A DNA stretch of 49,906 bases from a virus. Of this stretch, positions 30,199-40,076 are shown one piece after another (within the stretch, counting starts at the first letter, position 1; each line of letters starts with the position of its first letter). The stretch lies in the IMG/VR virus record IMGVR_UViG_3300035564_000090, positions 1 through 49,906 of that record. One strand, written 5' to 3'. The position numbers were made by a program, and so were the translations under genes. The notes beneath the pieces are model-generated. The model was not told the DNA's origin. It made no database searches and saw only the letters and a program-made list of their open reading frames with translations.

Positions 30199-33100
30199 GC
30201 TGTTAATCCCGCATTAAAGAATGCAGACTTTGCCCCCTCTTCTGTTGCTCTCTTAACATCAATAGCTGTTCCTGTTTGCGCATTGACATTAATTGTTTGA
30301 TTATAGACAATCCCCGTCTGTTTTTCCGCCTCTGTAGTAGTTGGCGTCGTTGTTGTGGTAGCCGCTGCGGTTGTTGAATTTGTTCCAAAAGTATTTCCGA
30401 TAATAGATGCTATCGGAGTAATAACTGCATTAGCCTGCGCATATATTTGATCGACCATAGTTGAAATAGCATCAAGACTTTGTTGTGTGAATCCCGAATC
30501 AATAGCTTTTGCAACCAGGGCGCCGAGCGCCTCCATTTTATCTTGAAAGCCGATTGTAAAAAGTGCAGACTCTATTGCTACCTGCATAAGCTGCTGTCCG
30601 ATTCGTTTTTTAAGCTCCGATAAATCGAATCCATCTGTAAAAGCGCTTACAAAAGTAGATGACATATTTTCTGTAAAAGCTTTACTTGTTTCTTTCCAGG
30701 TTTCATTGACATAGTCGGCAAATGATCCGATGTGTTTTTTAGTATCCTTTTCGATAAGATCAAATGATTCATTAATGCTTGCGGCCAGTGGCTCTAACAC
30801 TGTAGATGCGGTTGCATATACTTTCTCAATCTCTGCATTAATGGAGTCTAACTCGGTTTTATCAAATCCATTTTTAATAGCCTTTGATACCATATCGCCA
30901 ATTTTTTTCATTGCGTCTTCAAGGCCAGCCGCATATAATGCCGAATCAATGGCAACTTTTAGGATTTTTTTCCCTATAATTTTTTTCAGCTCTTCAACCT
31001 TAATCCCATCTTCAAAAGCAGAAGAAAAAGCCTCTCCAATACTATCCTGAAATGATTCTTTAATTTTTTTGAAAGCATATTTCGTATAACGTTCGGCAGC
31101 GCTTAATTTATTCACGTATTTATCTAACCACTCATTAATCGAATCTTTCCAATCATTATACATTGCAATGCCTTGGCTTAAGGCTGCTATCCAGGACGCA
31201 ACATCCGTTCCACCCGATGCAACAACTTTTGCAATGCTTATTCCGAATTCGGAAACTCTGGCGACAACCTCTCCCATTTGTGCGTCAATGCTTTTTGCAA
31301 CAGCTCCCACACCTGCTATAATAGTTTCGTAAATGCTTATGTTAGCCGATACTTTTGCTTTTTCTATTGCAAGCTGTTTATTTGCTGATTCCTTGGCAGC
31401 TGCTTCTTTTGCAGTGTTAAGGTCGATAGTAGCAGCCAGTATTTGCGCATTCCAAAAGTCCTGTGTTATTTTAGTATCCCCACCTAACTTATTAACAGCA
31501 TCAATTGCAAGCACAGACTGCTCTTGTATGCGTTTTAAATTTTGTTCATAGTATGAAATTTCATTGGCACTAACAATTGTGTTTTTCTCAATATGCGCTG
31601 CTATTTGTTCATCAAGCGCTTTTTTTTCTTCGGTGGTTATCAAATCATTATAATATTTTTCAAGCAACACGGTATTTGCGCCTACTTCCTGCGCCTGCTT
31701 AAGCGCTTCTGCTTTTTCAATTTTAAGCCTTTCAATAGGTGAAGATGTTTTGCTTGTATAATCTTTTTCTATTTGTTCTTTAAGCTTTAACCGTTCGGAT
31801 TCTATTTCTTTAAGTTTTTTAGCAGCGTCAATTTGTTCATAAGTTAAATCGGTTTCTTTTTCCGATTCTTTATTATTTTCTTTTTTTACTTCTTGCTCTT
31901 TTTTTACTGCTTTAAGTTTTTCAATACGAATAGCTACTTCTTTTGCAATCTCGCTATTTCTTATTTCGATCTGTGAAATATCAATTGAGCCAAGCGTAAC
32001 AGCCTCGGCAAGATCATTAATCCCCCGTGTTCGTTCATCATTTGCTTTTTTCAATGCATCCTGGTTAAGAGCTAATGCATCCTGATTTTTTATAAGCAAT
32101 TTATTATAATCGGCTATAGAAGCTTTAACCATATCTACGCTTGTTGCTGTTTTAATATAAAAATCTTTAAATCCTATGCTTTTTAATCGTTGTGCTTCTG
32201 CTTCTTGTTTTGCCAATTCCAAATTAAGATATTCCAATTGATCTTTGAAACGTTTAATATTTGCCTGATAATCTTCTGTAGCCGCCCCTTGTTTTTTATA
32301 TTCGTTTCCAAGCTTTCCTAATGATTCTACCGTCTTTGATAAGTTAGTCGTTATGTTTAGTTTAGCTATTTCTCTTCTGTTTTCGATAGTGTCCTTTTCT
32401 GTATCGTTAAGGGTTTTGGTTTTGTCATTCAGCTCATTGTTAGCCTTTTTATAATCATCGATAGAAATTTTTAAGGCATCGGTATTAGCTTTAAGCTCTT
32501 CATGGATAGATGATAGCTTTCCTGTTTTTGTGTTTGCAGTCGAAAGAGCCGGTATAAGCTTATCAAGAATTCCATTAGCAGTTTCTACCAACATCCCTCC
32601 AAGTGGAGCAAATGCAGCCTTTGCCATATTCCCCAGGATTGCCATCCTATCGCCGAGTGTTTGAGATGCTTTGTCTGTGCGTTCAAGCGTACCTGCTGAA
32701 TTTTTGATTATGGAAATATAATCATCAAGTGCAAATTTACCAGAACGAATAGCAGCCGCAAACTCAACACCAGAACGCATACCAAATACATTAGTAGCAA
32801 CATTAAGCGCCTCGGTTTCCGACGTACTGCTTTTGATTTTTTCGATAACAATTTGTAAGCCCTGTGCTGCGTCAACATTCCTTTCAGAGAAATAACCAAT
32901 AGCCTTATTAATGCCGGTCATTACATTTTCAGTCTTAACTCCTTGTTTTTCAAAGGCAGAGAGCAATGCCAGACTTTCGTCGATTCCATAACCGATAGCC
33001 TGAAATTGGGAGGCACCTTGCATAAGATTGCTTGTTAGGCTCTGCACGCTTGCTCCTGATATCTGCCCGGCTTTAGTAAGCTTATCAAGAAGGCTTTCAG

Positions 33101-33773
33101 TGTCCGCAATATCAACGCCCCATTTTTTCATAAGTGGCGACACATCGGCAACACTCTGCGCCAAGTCCTGCCCGGTGACATCTGCAAAGTCTGCAAAAAG
33201 CAATGTCAGATCTTCGAGTTCCTGCCCGGTGACTCCAAAATTAACATTGAGCGCGGCTAGGCCAGAGCCTGCCTTTTCAAATGTGGTTTCAAGGCCAATG
33301 CTTCCCAGGTCAACTAATGATTTTTCTAAAGCATCGAGATTTGCACCAACTGCCCCGGTGCGCTTTGCAATATCCCCGAATGCCTCCTCAAACTGCATGC
33401 CAAGCTGTAATACTTTTTTTCCAGCGATAGAAAGCGCTCCGACAAGTCCAGCCGGAGAAGTAAAGGCATTGACAACATCGTCCAGGTTAAGCCCAAATTG
33501 ATTCAGCACTTTATTTGCATCAAGACCAAAAAACTTTTGAAAAGTAGCGCTTAAGCTTTTTGTTGTGCTCTCGGTTTCTTGCAGCTTTTCATTGGTTTCA
33601 TCAAGCGGTTTATTATCAAGCGGAGCCTTTCCAATGCCTGCAAGCTCTTTGTCGATCTTGGTAATCTGCTCTTGTATGACCTTTGATGCCTCATCAAGGG
33701 AGCCTTGTAAGGCTTGCAAGGACACTTGCAAAGAAATAAAAAGCCCTTCATCTGTGTTAGTTGTATCAGCCAT
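30195..33773 (-). CDS. Tail tape measure protein
   Basis: 1192 residues, TP901-like core at about 60-330, coiled coils 400-830, then hydrophobic helices. Residues about 909-1006 and 1033-1130 are a tandem duplication (SAFEDGIKVEELKKIIGKKI versus SAFTDGFDLSELKKRIGQQL). It sets tail length. Located between Dit and tail chaperones. Confidence 0.92.
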   Translation of the reverse strand: MADTTNTDEGLFISLQVSLQALQGSLDEASKVIQEQITKIDKELAGIGKAPLDNKPLDETNEKLQETESTTKSLSATFQKFFGLDANKVLNQFGLNLDDVVNAFTSPAGLVGALSIAGKKVLQLGMQFEEAFGDIAKRTGAVGANLDALEKSLVDLGSIGLETTFEKAGSGLAALNVNFGVTGQELEDLTLLFADFADVTGQDLAQSVADVSPLMKKWGVDIADTESLLDKLTKAGQISGASVQSLTSNLMQGASQFQAIGYGIDESLALLSAFEKQGVKTENVMTGINKAIGYFSERNVDAAQGLQIVIEKIKSSTSETEALNVATNVFGMRSGVEFAAAIRSGKFALDDYISIIKNSAGTLERTDKASQTLGDRMAILGNMAKAAFAPLGGMLVETANGILDKLIPALSTANTKTGKLSSIHEELKANTDALKISIDDYKKANNELNDKTKTLNDTEKDTIENRREIAKLNITTNLSKTVESLGKLGNEYKKQGAATEDYQANIKRFKDQLEYLNLELAKQEAEAQRLKSIGFKDFYIKTATSVDMVKASIADYNKLLIKNQDALALNQDALKKANDERTRGINDLAEAVTLGSIDISQIEIRNSEIAKEVAIRIEKLKAVKKEQEVKKENNKESEKETDLTYEQIDAAKKLKEIESERLKLKEQIEKDYTSKTSSPIERLKIEKAEALKQAQEVGANTVLLEKYYNDLITTEEKKALDEQIAAHIEKNTIVSANEISYYEQNLKRIQEQSVLAIDAVNKLGGDTKITQDFWNAQILAATIDLNTAKEAAAKESANKQLAIEKAKVSANISIYETIIAGVGAVAKSIDAQMGEVVARVSEFGISIAKVVASGGTDVASWIAALSQGIAMYNDWKDSINEWLDKYVNKLSAAERYTKYAFKKIKESFQDSIGEAFSSAFEDGIKVEELKKIIGKKILKVAIDSALYAAGLEDAMKKIGDMVSKAIKNGFDKTELDSINAEIEKVYATASTVLEPLAASINESFDLIEKDTKKHIGSFADYVNETWKETSKAFTENMSSTFVSAFTDGFDLSELKKRIGQQLMQVAIESALFTIGFQDKMEALGALVAKAIDSGFTQQSLDAISTMVDQIYAQANAVITPIASIIGNTFGTNSTTAAATTTTTPTTTEAEKQTGIVYNQTINVNAQTGTAIDVKRATEEGAKSAFFNAGLTA

Positions 33774-33976
33774 TATAATACCGACATCCCCGCTGGTAAT
33801 ACATCATATACTATATCCTTTCCTTGCCTCCTCTGTCCGGGGGGCAATTCATTTTTATCGCCTGGAATATTAAATTTTATCCAGGCATTCAATACGCTAA
33901 AAAATTCTTTAGGTGTCATAAGCCAAAACTCTTTTAAAGTTAAGTATAATTGCGTTTTGGCAATAATCACCATCAT
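33773..33976 (-). CDS. Tail assembly chaperone T frame (expressed as GT fusion)
   Basis: 67 codons open in the -1 frame of the G gene. The frame continues upstream without stop through NLTPWDWPMMV to the A7 run at 33999, so the true product is G fused to T by -1 frameshift. The ATG at 33976 is not needed. The last codon overlaps the tape measure start. Confidence 0.75.
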   Translation of the reverse strand: MMVIIAKTQLYLTLKEFWLMTPKEFFSVLNAWIKFNIPGDKNELPPGQRRQGKDIVYDVLPAGMSVL

Positions 33977-33993
33977 TGGCCAATCCCAGGGAG

Positions 33994-34449
33994 TTAGATT
34001 TTTTTCTTGTCCCTGGATAATAGGGAAGGGCGCGAACCCTCCCCATTGGGCATAAAATCAGAAAGCGCGGCCACGCACACCATGAAATAATCTATCAACT
34101 GTTTGGTGTCTGTGCCCGCTCTCAACATGATTCTAATTTCTCTTAATCTTGCATCTGTTTGATCGGATAATATTCCGGTCTCAAATGCCTGTGTGTCTCC
34201 ACATTCAATTACAATATGCGTTTTAATTCCGGCAAGCACCAGGTCAATTGCTTTTGACCCAATGCTACCGAATTCTTTTAATTTTCCAGAAATTGAAGTA
34301 TCTTTATTTTCTGCAATTTCCATGAACTGTTTAAGATCAATATCAAGCAGAGAATCTTTTAAAACCCAATTGTTATAAATGAGTTTAAATTTTTCTCCGC
34401 CAATATTTATTTCCGGCTTTCCAGCCAATACATTTTTAAGCGCTTCCAT
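33994..34449 (-). CDS. Tail assembly chaperone G
   Basis: 151 residues between major tail protein and tape measure, the usual place. It ends ...RDKKKI just after an A7 run and the stop TAA. Binds the tape measure during tail assembly; the frameshifted form recruits tail tube subunits. Roles known from lambda G/GT. Confidence 0.75.
   Translation of the reverse strand: MEALKNVLAGKPEINIGGEKFKLIYNNWVLKDSLLDIDLKQFMEIAENKDTSISGKLKEFGSIGSKAIDLVLAGIKTHIVIECGDTQAFETGILSDQTDARLREIRIMLRAGTDTKQLIDYFMVCVAALSDFMPNGEGSRPSLLSRDKKKI
33999..34005 (-). promoter_or_regulatory. A7 slippery site for -1 frameshift
   Basis: On the minus strand AAG AAA AAA ATC TAA in the G frame. A -1 slip yields AAT CTA ACT CCC TGG into the T frame, avoiding the stop 3 nt later. 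The heptamer is not the strict X XXY YYZ type, so slippage on the A-run is assumed. Confidence 0.75.
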
Positions 34450-34464
34450 TTTATGCCCCCATAA

Positions 34465-35352
34465 TTAAGCGTAAGTTAATGTAATTCCGGTTGGCGTTGC
34501 TGCCACTCCAGAATTATCTTTGATATCATTCGATACTGAGGTCGCTATTGTTTCTGTTGCAAATGCGACACTCGGAGTGAATTTAACAACCACAGTTGTC
34601 CCAGCTCCACCAACTGCAAAAGTACCTGCCCGGATTCCCACAGCATCAATAACTTGAATTGTTGTTGCTGTAATCAAAGCAGCCACAAGCGAGAAAGAAG
34701 CACTTGAACCCTTTGCAAAAGTGATAAGAATTTTACCAGCATCCCCGGCAGTTCCTTTAGCAATAGTTGCTGTAAGTGCCGTATTATCGGTTGTTAATGT
34801 TGTAACGGCTGTAAAAAAGTTTGCCCATTGGGATGTATTATAAGCGGGATCACTATTAGACAAGCTGTATTCAATTTGATTGTTGCTCAACAATGGGATT
34901 GCCGCCCCTTCCAGATCGTATGGCTTGAATTCGGGAGATTCTTTGAGAGTGGCTGCATCATTTTTGGCCTTTTTGAATTTGACCTTAAATAACCACCGAT
35001 AAATTTCTTTTCCATCACTTTTATTTACTTTGTAACCAACAGCAAAGTAAGGCGAATTGTCGCCTGCTATTTTTAATACCCCTCCTGCCGAATATGTGTG
35101 ACCCATTAACATTGCATAATGTTCGGGCGTTATGTCAGATACCTGCAATCCAGCATCTTCACCTACATAAGATTCAGCAAGATCACATATCGCATTGTCG
35201 CCATAAAATTTCTCCATTGATCCAACAGGTGTAAGTGTGGCAATAGCAATGCATTGCATTGTAATGGGAGTATCCCATGTAGAAGCCCCCCCCTTAACAT
35301 CTGTTAATAATGGGGCAATTATAAGCTGTTTTAGTCCTATCCTCATAGGCAT
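34465..35352 (-). CDS. Major tail protein
   Basis: 295 residues of the phi13-type major tail protein (LTPVGSMEKFYGDNAICDLAE, GHTYSAGGVLK, YRWLFKVKFKKAK) with an extra C-terminal Ig-like, Thr/Ala-rich domain from about 185. It polymerises into the tail tube; the Ig-like part would be displayed outward. Confidence 0.85.
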   Translation of the reverse strand: MPMRIGLKQLIIAPLLTDVKGGASTWDTPITMQCIAIATLTPVGSMEKFYGDNAICDLAESYVGEDAGLQVSDITPEHYAMLMGHTYSAGGVLKIAGDNSPYFAVGYKVNKSDGKEIYRWLFKVKFKKAKNDAATLKESPEFKPYDLEGAAIPLLSNNQIEYSLSNSDPAYNTSQWANFFTAVTTLTTDNTALTATIAKGTAGDAGKILITFAKGSSASFSLVAALITATTIQVIDAVGIRAGTFAVGGAGTTVVVKFTPSVAFATETIATSVSNDIKDNSGVAATPTGITLTYA

Positions 35353-35378
35353 AGTCTTACCTCCATAATTCTATATTG

Positions 35379-35397
35379 TTAGACGTTATACGTCTAA
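35379..35397 (-). other. Hairpin before the major tail gene
   Basis: Perfect 8-bp stem TTAGACGT/ACGTCTAA with 3-nt loop, covering the last codons of the upstream gene. It may act as a processing or stability element. Confidence 0.45.
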
Positions 35398-35775
35398 TTG
35401 TTCATATAATTTAGACGCTGTAAAAACTAAATGGCGCCTGCAAATTTCATCATTAAGGTCATCTACTGGCCTGTTGGCTGTTCTGAACCATCCATTTAAA
35501 TTCATAATTGACGTTACCGCATTAATAATAGCAGTGGGGCTGGTCGTATTGCTATGCCAAACATCAATATTATAGGCAAGCGCAGAACCATAGGGAATAT
35601 TATCAAAAGTCATCTTGTTTTCCTGAAAATCATTAGCACATTCAAAGCTCACAATAGGTAAAGTCTCAAAAGCTTTGGGAAAAGACTGTATTATCTGGTT
35701 GGCGCTGCCTATCAATGCAATAAGCGGAGCATAGCCAGACAACATATCTTTAATGTATTTATCGGAACTAATCAT
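35386..35775 (-). CDS. Tail terminator-like protein
   Basis: 129 residues in the position of tail completion/terminator proteins, between neck and major tail genes. SFECANDFQENKMT and a conserved-looking C-terminus ...FTASKLYEQLDV. Assignment is by synteny. Confidence 0.65.
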   Translation of the reverse strand: MISSDKYIKDMLSGYAPLIALIGSANQIIQSFPKAFETLPIVSFECANDFQENKMTFDNIPYGSALAYNIDVWHSNTTSPTAIINAVTSIMNLNGWFRTANRPVDDLNDEICRRHLVFTASKLYEQLDV

Positions 35776-36233
35776 TTAAGCCCTTCTTTTATCGTTTCCA
35801 TAATTTTCCCTTTCAATTCATAGAAAGCCGGATAAAGCACAGGCTTTGGCTTGGTGCCATACTTTCGGATATGATAGATAACCCCCGCTATTTCATCATC
35901 ACTCATGCCTTGCCGTTTTCCCCACATAGTAATAGACTCTACAAATTCCTCACTTCCGGTATTTGTCCTATGCGGTGAAGTTCCAAACTCGCGAAAAGCA
36001 AACACCTTTGACGGGCTGCCAACTTTGCAAACAATAGCTTTTTCATCTTTGATCACCACACTAATTATTGTTGCCGCTGTTGCGCCAGTGCCATATTGTG
36101 TATTGGCCTTAAAATTTATTTTTGTCTGTGTTTCCAGCATAACACCAGCAATAGTAAGGGCTTTTGTAGCTTTCTCTTTTGCTATCCTGTATGCGTGCGC
36201 TGCTAAATTATTAAGCGCATTCTTTTGATTCAT
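35772..36233 (-). CDS. HK97 gp10-like neck protein
   Basis: 153 residues: N-terminal helices, TQTKINFKANTQYGTGAT and GSPSKVFAFREFGTSPHR are typical of the HK97 gp10 family. It joins head and tail. Overlaps both neighbours by 4 nt. Confidence 0.8.
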   Translation of the reverse strand: MNQKNALNNLAAHAYRIAKEKATKALTIAGVMLETQTKINFKANTQYGTGATAATIISVVIKDEKAIVCKVGSPSKVFAFREFGTSPHRTNTGSEEFVESITMWGKRQGMSDDEIAGVIYHIRKYGTKPKPVLYPAFYELKGKIMETIKEGLK

Positions 36234-36580
36234 GTATAAGTCACCCCCTGTATAGGCTTAAGCAATAATTCAGTATGAGCAGCAGAGCCGGGGGAGTCCC
36301 ACGGATTGATTCCCTTAATTGTAAATTCCTTTGAATTGTAGCGCACAATATAATCCTCTACAATTCCGGCAGCGTCAAAGTTTTCTACAAACATTAATTT
36401 TGCATTGGCGCTTAAATCGCTAATGCCCCATCCATTGCGCTGCACATCTGTTAATTGCAAAGGCTGAATATTACAACTAACACTTTTCAAGAATGAATAA
36501 GCGGGTATAGTTTTTCCTTCGCTATTAAGTGCTGTGGTTTTTGCAAATATGCTAACAATCCTATCCAATATCATGCGCAT
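36230..36580 (-). CDS. Head closure protein
   Basis: 116 residues, position and beta-rich makeup (SCNIQPLQLTDVQRNGWGISD, DYIVRYNSKEFTIKGINPW) fit SPP1 gp16-type head-tail joining proteins. Overlaps the connector by 10 nt. Confidence 0.75.
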   Translation of the reverse strand: MRMILDRIVSIFAKTTALNSEGKTIPAYSFLKSVSCNIQPLQLTDVQRNGWGISDLSANAKLMFVENFDAAGIVEDYIVRYNSKEFTIKGINPWDSPGSAAHTELLLKPIQGVTYT

Positions 36581-37245
36581 AACATCCTTTTTGCAAGAAT
36601 GTTGTTAAGTTGTCCGGCTATTACTTCATCAAGCCCGGTGCTGAATGCGTGTGTTCCCCGGGAACCATCAAGATAAGTATATGAAATCCCACCTTGCGAA
36701 GTCCCCGCCAATCCCTGCCGCCTTTCATTTTCAATTCTGAATGTATTGCTCACAATTAATTCACAGACATTGCATATTCCCAAAGGAAGGCTTGACTCTT
36801 CACCTTCAACATATCCCACGTCCATTGGCAAGTAATAACCGGCTATATACTTCACTTCATATCCGCGTATTGAAGCAACAGGAACATAGGACACCCCCAT
36901 TGTGTATTGTGTTCCTGTCCAAAAGGTATCTTTGTATACCCGGCCACATTGCCAGTCTTGTGATGCTGTTGAATAATCAGTGTCGGCAACCAAAGCAGTC
37001 CCTTGATATTTTATGTAAGAGATGGTTTGTATAGGATAGTAATTAAGTATAAGCCATTGCGAGTTTGTAGGCTTATACTGTTCTATCCGCTCTTGCCTTT
37101 TAAGAGAAAATCCCCAATAGTCTTTAATTAATGCCGATGCGCGATTGATGTAACTTTCTAATAGCGCATCATATGTGTTTGCAGTTATACTCAACCGCGC
37201 TTTGACCATTGGTAGTGCTGTTAGAGCTTCGCTTATTACAGCCAT
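36571..37245 (-). CDS. Head-tail connector (gp6-like)
   Basis: 224 residues. N-terminal helices (VKARLSITANTYDALLESYI, RASALIKDYWGF) typical of gp6/gp15 adaptors, with a large beta insert. Forms a ring under the portal. Confidence 0.8.
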   Translation of the reverse strand: MAVISEALTALPMVKARLSITANTYDALLESYINRASALIKDYWGFSLKRQERIEQYKPTNSQWLILNYYPIQTISYIKYQGTALVADTDYSTASQDWQCGRVYKDTFWTGTQYTMGVSYVPVASIRGYEVKYIAGYYLPMDVGYVEGEESSLPLGICNVCELIVSNTFRIENERRQGLAGTSQGGISYTYLDGSRGTHAFSTGLDEVIAGQLNNILAKRMLCA

Positions 37246-37341
37246 TATTTTCCCCTTTGCATTTTCCCATTTGTTTATTCTGGCAATTCTTACAAAGGCG
37301 GAAGCCTACACCCTCCGCCTTATTTTCATAACCAACAAACA

Positions 37342-37800
37342 TTACCAATTACCGTCTGCCATTTTCTTATTATTGCCAAGATCGTATACGGAATAATTAT
37401 TGACCTTTGCTTTTGTCGGGTCACCCAGCACACAGCCTGCTGTTATCGAAGCTGTGGGGGTCGTGCCTCCTGTAAATGTGAGCACGCATTTAATTCTTAT
37501 GTAACGTTTGGCATTAATCAAATTAAGGTAAAGTTTGCTTGCTGTGCTTGCCGCTGCAATTGTAAAAGTGACATTTGATAATACAGCTTCGTCACTCATA
37601 TTTGAAGCACTGCCGTGACAAATTGTAAAAACCGCACTAACAGTGTCCGGGGTGCCTGTTAGAACGCCGACATAGGCATTCATAAGGGCTGACATATAAT
37701 CCAAACGGTCTATTGTCTCCCCGGTTAAAGTGGCAGCCAGAGAAGCGGTAGGCTTGATGCTTGTTATATAATCAACTCTTTGTAACATATCCATTTTCAT
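37342..37800 (-). CDS. Probable capsid decoration/virion protein
   Basis: 152 residues between capsid and connector genes. Beta-rich, Thr/Ala-rich; spot where decoration proteins occur. No motif recognised, so the role rests on position. GAGGAG precedes the ATG. Confidence 0.55.
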   Translation of the reverse strand: MKMDMLQRVDYITSIKPTASLAATLTGETIDRLDYMSALMNAYVGVLTGTPDTVSAVFTICHGSASNMSDEAVLSNVTFTIAAASTASKLYLNLINAKRYIRIKCVLTFTGGTTPTASITAGCVLGDPTKAKVNNYSVYDLGNNKKMADGNW

Positions 37801-37826
37801 AATTATTTCTCCTCTTGTTATTTATT

Positions 37827-37844
37827 CCCCGGGTATTCCCCGGG
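37827..37844 (-). terminator. GC-rich hairpin downstream of capsid gene
   Basis: CCCGGG repeated around a GAATA/TATTC spacer (11-nt direct repeat CCCGGGGAATA on the minus strand). It may dampen readthrough or protect the abundant capsid mRNA. Confidence 0.5.
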
Positions 37845-37864
37845 AAAACATAAAAAATTAAAAA

Positions 37865-39226
37865 TTAGGATTCTGCCGTTTTGAAACTTCCTTGTAAAAA
37901 GGCTTCTTTATGTCGAGTATTGAAGTCATGGCAATCGATGAATTTAACAAGGATTAGATCATTTGCAAAAGCATTAATCATGTTGCCATCTGCATCAATA
38001 TAACTACCTTCCTGTGATACCGTGACCTCCATGTTTCTGAAAGTACCGACAATTAACTCATTCCAGTTTGCCAGCCACAGATCACCGTAAGAAGTTGACT
38101 TTGTTCCGGTGTTATTGAAATACGACTGTGTTGTATGTGCAATGGGATATCCGCATAACGTGCCTTTTGACATTTCGTCACGATAGATAAATGCACCGGT
38201 TGTGGTTTTGAGATTCATGAGATAATAGAATATCATTGGATGACACAACCAACCAAAATTGTCTACAACATCCGTACTCGCGATAGTTCCCAGCATATCA
38301 AAGGGGATATCTCTGGTTAATGCTGTAGAGCTAGAACCTATCGTGGGAATTCCAAGCTTTGCTAATCCTTTTGGAATGCTACTCTCACCACTTCCATATA
38401 ATGATGTGTATTCTTTTTTTCGCATCATAACACGTGTTAGGTCGTCCTGCATAATAAGATCAATTCCAGGTGAAGACGCAAGAAAAACATCTTTGCTGTA
38501 AGCCAGTATCGCGGTAAGTTTTCTTGCAGACCAATTGAGCAGCTCCAATTGTGCATTGGTATTAACTGCCGGTTGCGCTTCCCCTGTGTAAGTTGCTGTG
38601 CTTTTTTTCCCTACCTTAACCATTCTCATATTGCCATTGGGCATATCAATGGAACGAACGCCGAGTTTTTCCCAGAAAAGCCGGGAATACAGACCTTCAA
38701 TCCATTCTTGCATAAGCGGTGTAGGAACTGAAAATCCGCCCTCTTGTGGATTTCCGATGGTGACAATTGACTTTTTTGTTCCCATCGCATTAAAAGTGTT
38801 TGCCAGTTCCGGAAAAGTCATTCCGTGCTCTTTCTCAAAATCACGAAGCCGGGCAGCAGCTTGGATACCATCGCCGGCTTTATAAATTGATGTTAGAAAA
38901 GCCATCATTATTTTACCGGCTCTCGGCTGATCAATCCCTTTTTTGTGTCTGCCAGCCTGTGCATCGTCAAAAAAAGATTTGTATGTTGCACTTTGCATAT
39001 CAATCTCTTTTCTGCACTTCTCATCATAGGCTTTTTGCGCCTCTTCGATTGCTGCGATCTTTTGGGAAATACTGGCATTTGTCGCGCAGATTTCATCAAT
39101 TTTACGCTGAATGGGATTTGTTACATTTTCTTTTACATATTCAGCGCTTCCTTTTGCTACATGATCAAGTAGAGCTTTTGCGCTTGCCTTCTGCTCAGTT
39201 GTCATGATAGTGGCTAAATCACTCAT
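37865..39226 (-). CDS. Major capsid protein, HK97 fold
   Basis: 453 residues. N-terminal ~110 form a helical delta (scaffold) region; then the phage_capsid domain (IVTIGNPQEGGFSVPTPLMQ, later LCGYPIAHT, WLANWNELIVGTFRNMEV). Follows the protease by 4 nt, as usual for HK97 heads. Confidence 0.93.
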   Translation of the reverse strand: MSDLATIMTTEQKASAKALLDHVAKGSAEYVKENVTNPIQRKIDEICATNASISQKIAAIEEAQKAYDEKCRKEIDMQSATYKSFFDDAQAGRHKKGIDQPRAGKIMMAFLTSIYKAGDGIQAAARLRDFEKEHGMTFPELANTFNAMGTKKSIVTIGNPQEGGFSVPTPLMQEWIEGLYSRLFWEKLGVRSIDMPNGNMRMVKVGKKSTATYTGEAQPAVNTNAQLELLNWSARKLTAILAYSKDVFLASSPGIDLIMQDDLTRVMMRKKEYTSLYGSGESSIPKGLAKLGIPTIGSSSTALTRDIPFDMLGTIASTDVVDNFGWLCHPMIFYYLMNLKTTTGAFIYRDEMSKGTLCGYPIAHTTQSYFNNTGTKSTSYGDLWLANWNELIVGTFRNMEVTVSQEGSYIDADGNMINAFANDLILVKFIDCHDFNTRHKEAFLQGSFKTAES

Positions 39227-39230
39227 AAAT

Positions 39231-40067
39231 TTACTCCTTTATTATTTCTAAAATGTTATTCAGAAGGCTATCAAAGGTGGTTAATCCTTTGCCTTCGTTG
39301 CTCTTATCTTTATCCGGGTCATCTCCTGTAATTTCATTAGGTTCTGTTAGTTGTGCAAATTTTTTATGTGCTGCTGTAATTTTTTTATGATACAAATCAC
39401 AATCTTCTTTATATTTGCAATGGGCCTCATTCATTTCGTTATAAATAGCTTTCATTTCTGCAATAGATTCGGCAGAATATTTCCTGCCTGATTTTTTTTC
39501 AGGTGTATTCATATTATTACCTCCTCTTGTAATATCTTCGAGAAAAGATTTTGGCACCTGCGCGAGTGCATCCGGGTTGCAAGGAACTGGTGCCGCTGAT
39601 ATTTCTATTAATGTTTGTTCTGTAAATGCACGGCCACCGCCCCATATATCAGAACTATCTTTGGGTGTCCATTTTCCAGTAAACCCAACACTAACACCTT
39701 TCATCAAACCGTTTTTGTATGAATTATAAATGAAATCAACAAATTTTGCGTGATCGTGGATAAGTTCCGGGGTGTCAAAGTAGCTTGTCAACTCTTCAAT
39801 TTTTGGAAAATATACCATAATCCACATTTCATTGTTTACAATGCGAATGCTTTTTATGATTCCTATTGGCGCTTTTTGTTCGCATAAATTGTGGCAATAT
39901 AAAAAAACAGGATTTTTTAAGAAGTCTGTCAAAATCCAGTTATCCATTGCCAGATCATCTCCTGCCCGGTCTGTGGTGCCGGTGGATGCAATCATGGTTA
40001 TCGTCCTGGGATCATTCCCAGAAACTATTTTAGTTGTTAGTTGCTTTGTTATCTTCTCATTTCCCAT
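39231..40067 (-). CDS. Prohead serine protease (HK97 type)
   Basis: 278 residues. Catalytic His in FLYCHNLCE near 58 and Ser in MKGVSVGF near 122. C-terminal ~90 residues are a helical, charged segment, possibly scaffolding. It matures the capsid by cleaving the delta domain. Confidence 0.88.
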   Translation of the reverse strand: MGNEKITKQLTTKIVSGNDPRTITMIASTGTTDRAGDDLAMDNWILTDFLKNPVFLYCHNLCEQKAPIGIIKSIRIVNNEMWIMVYFPKIEELTSYFDTPELIHDHAKFVDFIYNSYKNGLMKGVSVGFTGKWTPKDSSDIWGGGRAFTEQTLIEISAAPVPCNPDALAQVPKSFLEDITRGGNNMNTPEKKSGRKYSAESIAEMKAIYNEMNEAHCKYKEDCDLYHKKITAAHKKFAQLTEPNEITGDDPDKDKSNEGKGLTTFDSLLNNILEIIKE

Positions 40068-40076
40068 ATAATTCCT

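Noticed and set aside
33028-33501. 157-codon plus-strand ORF opposite the tape measure gene
   Set aside because: It is antisense to a well-supported gene, has no RBS, and Ser/Leu/Pro-rich composition typical of a shadow frame.
38800-39207. 135-codon plus-strand ORF opposite the capsid gene
   Set aside because: Antisense to the capsid N-terminal region, no RBS, biased composition.
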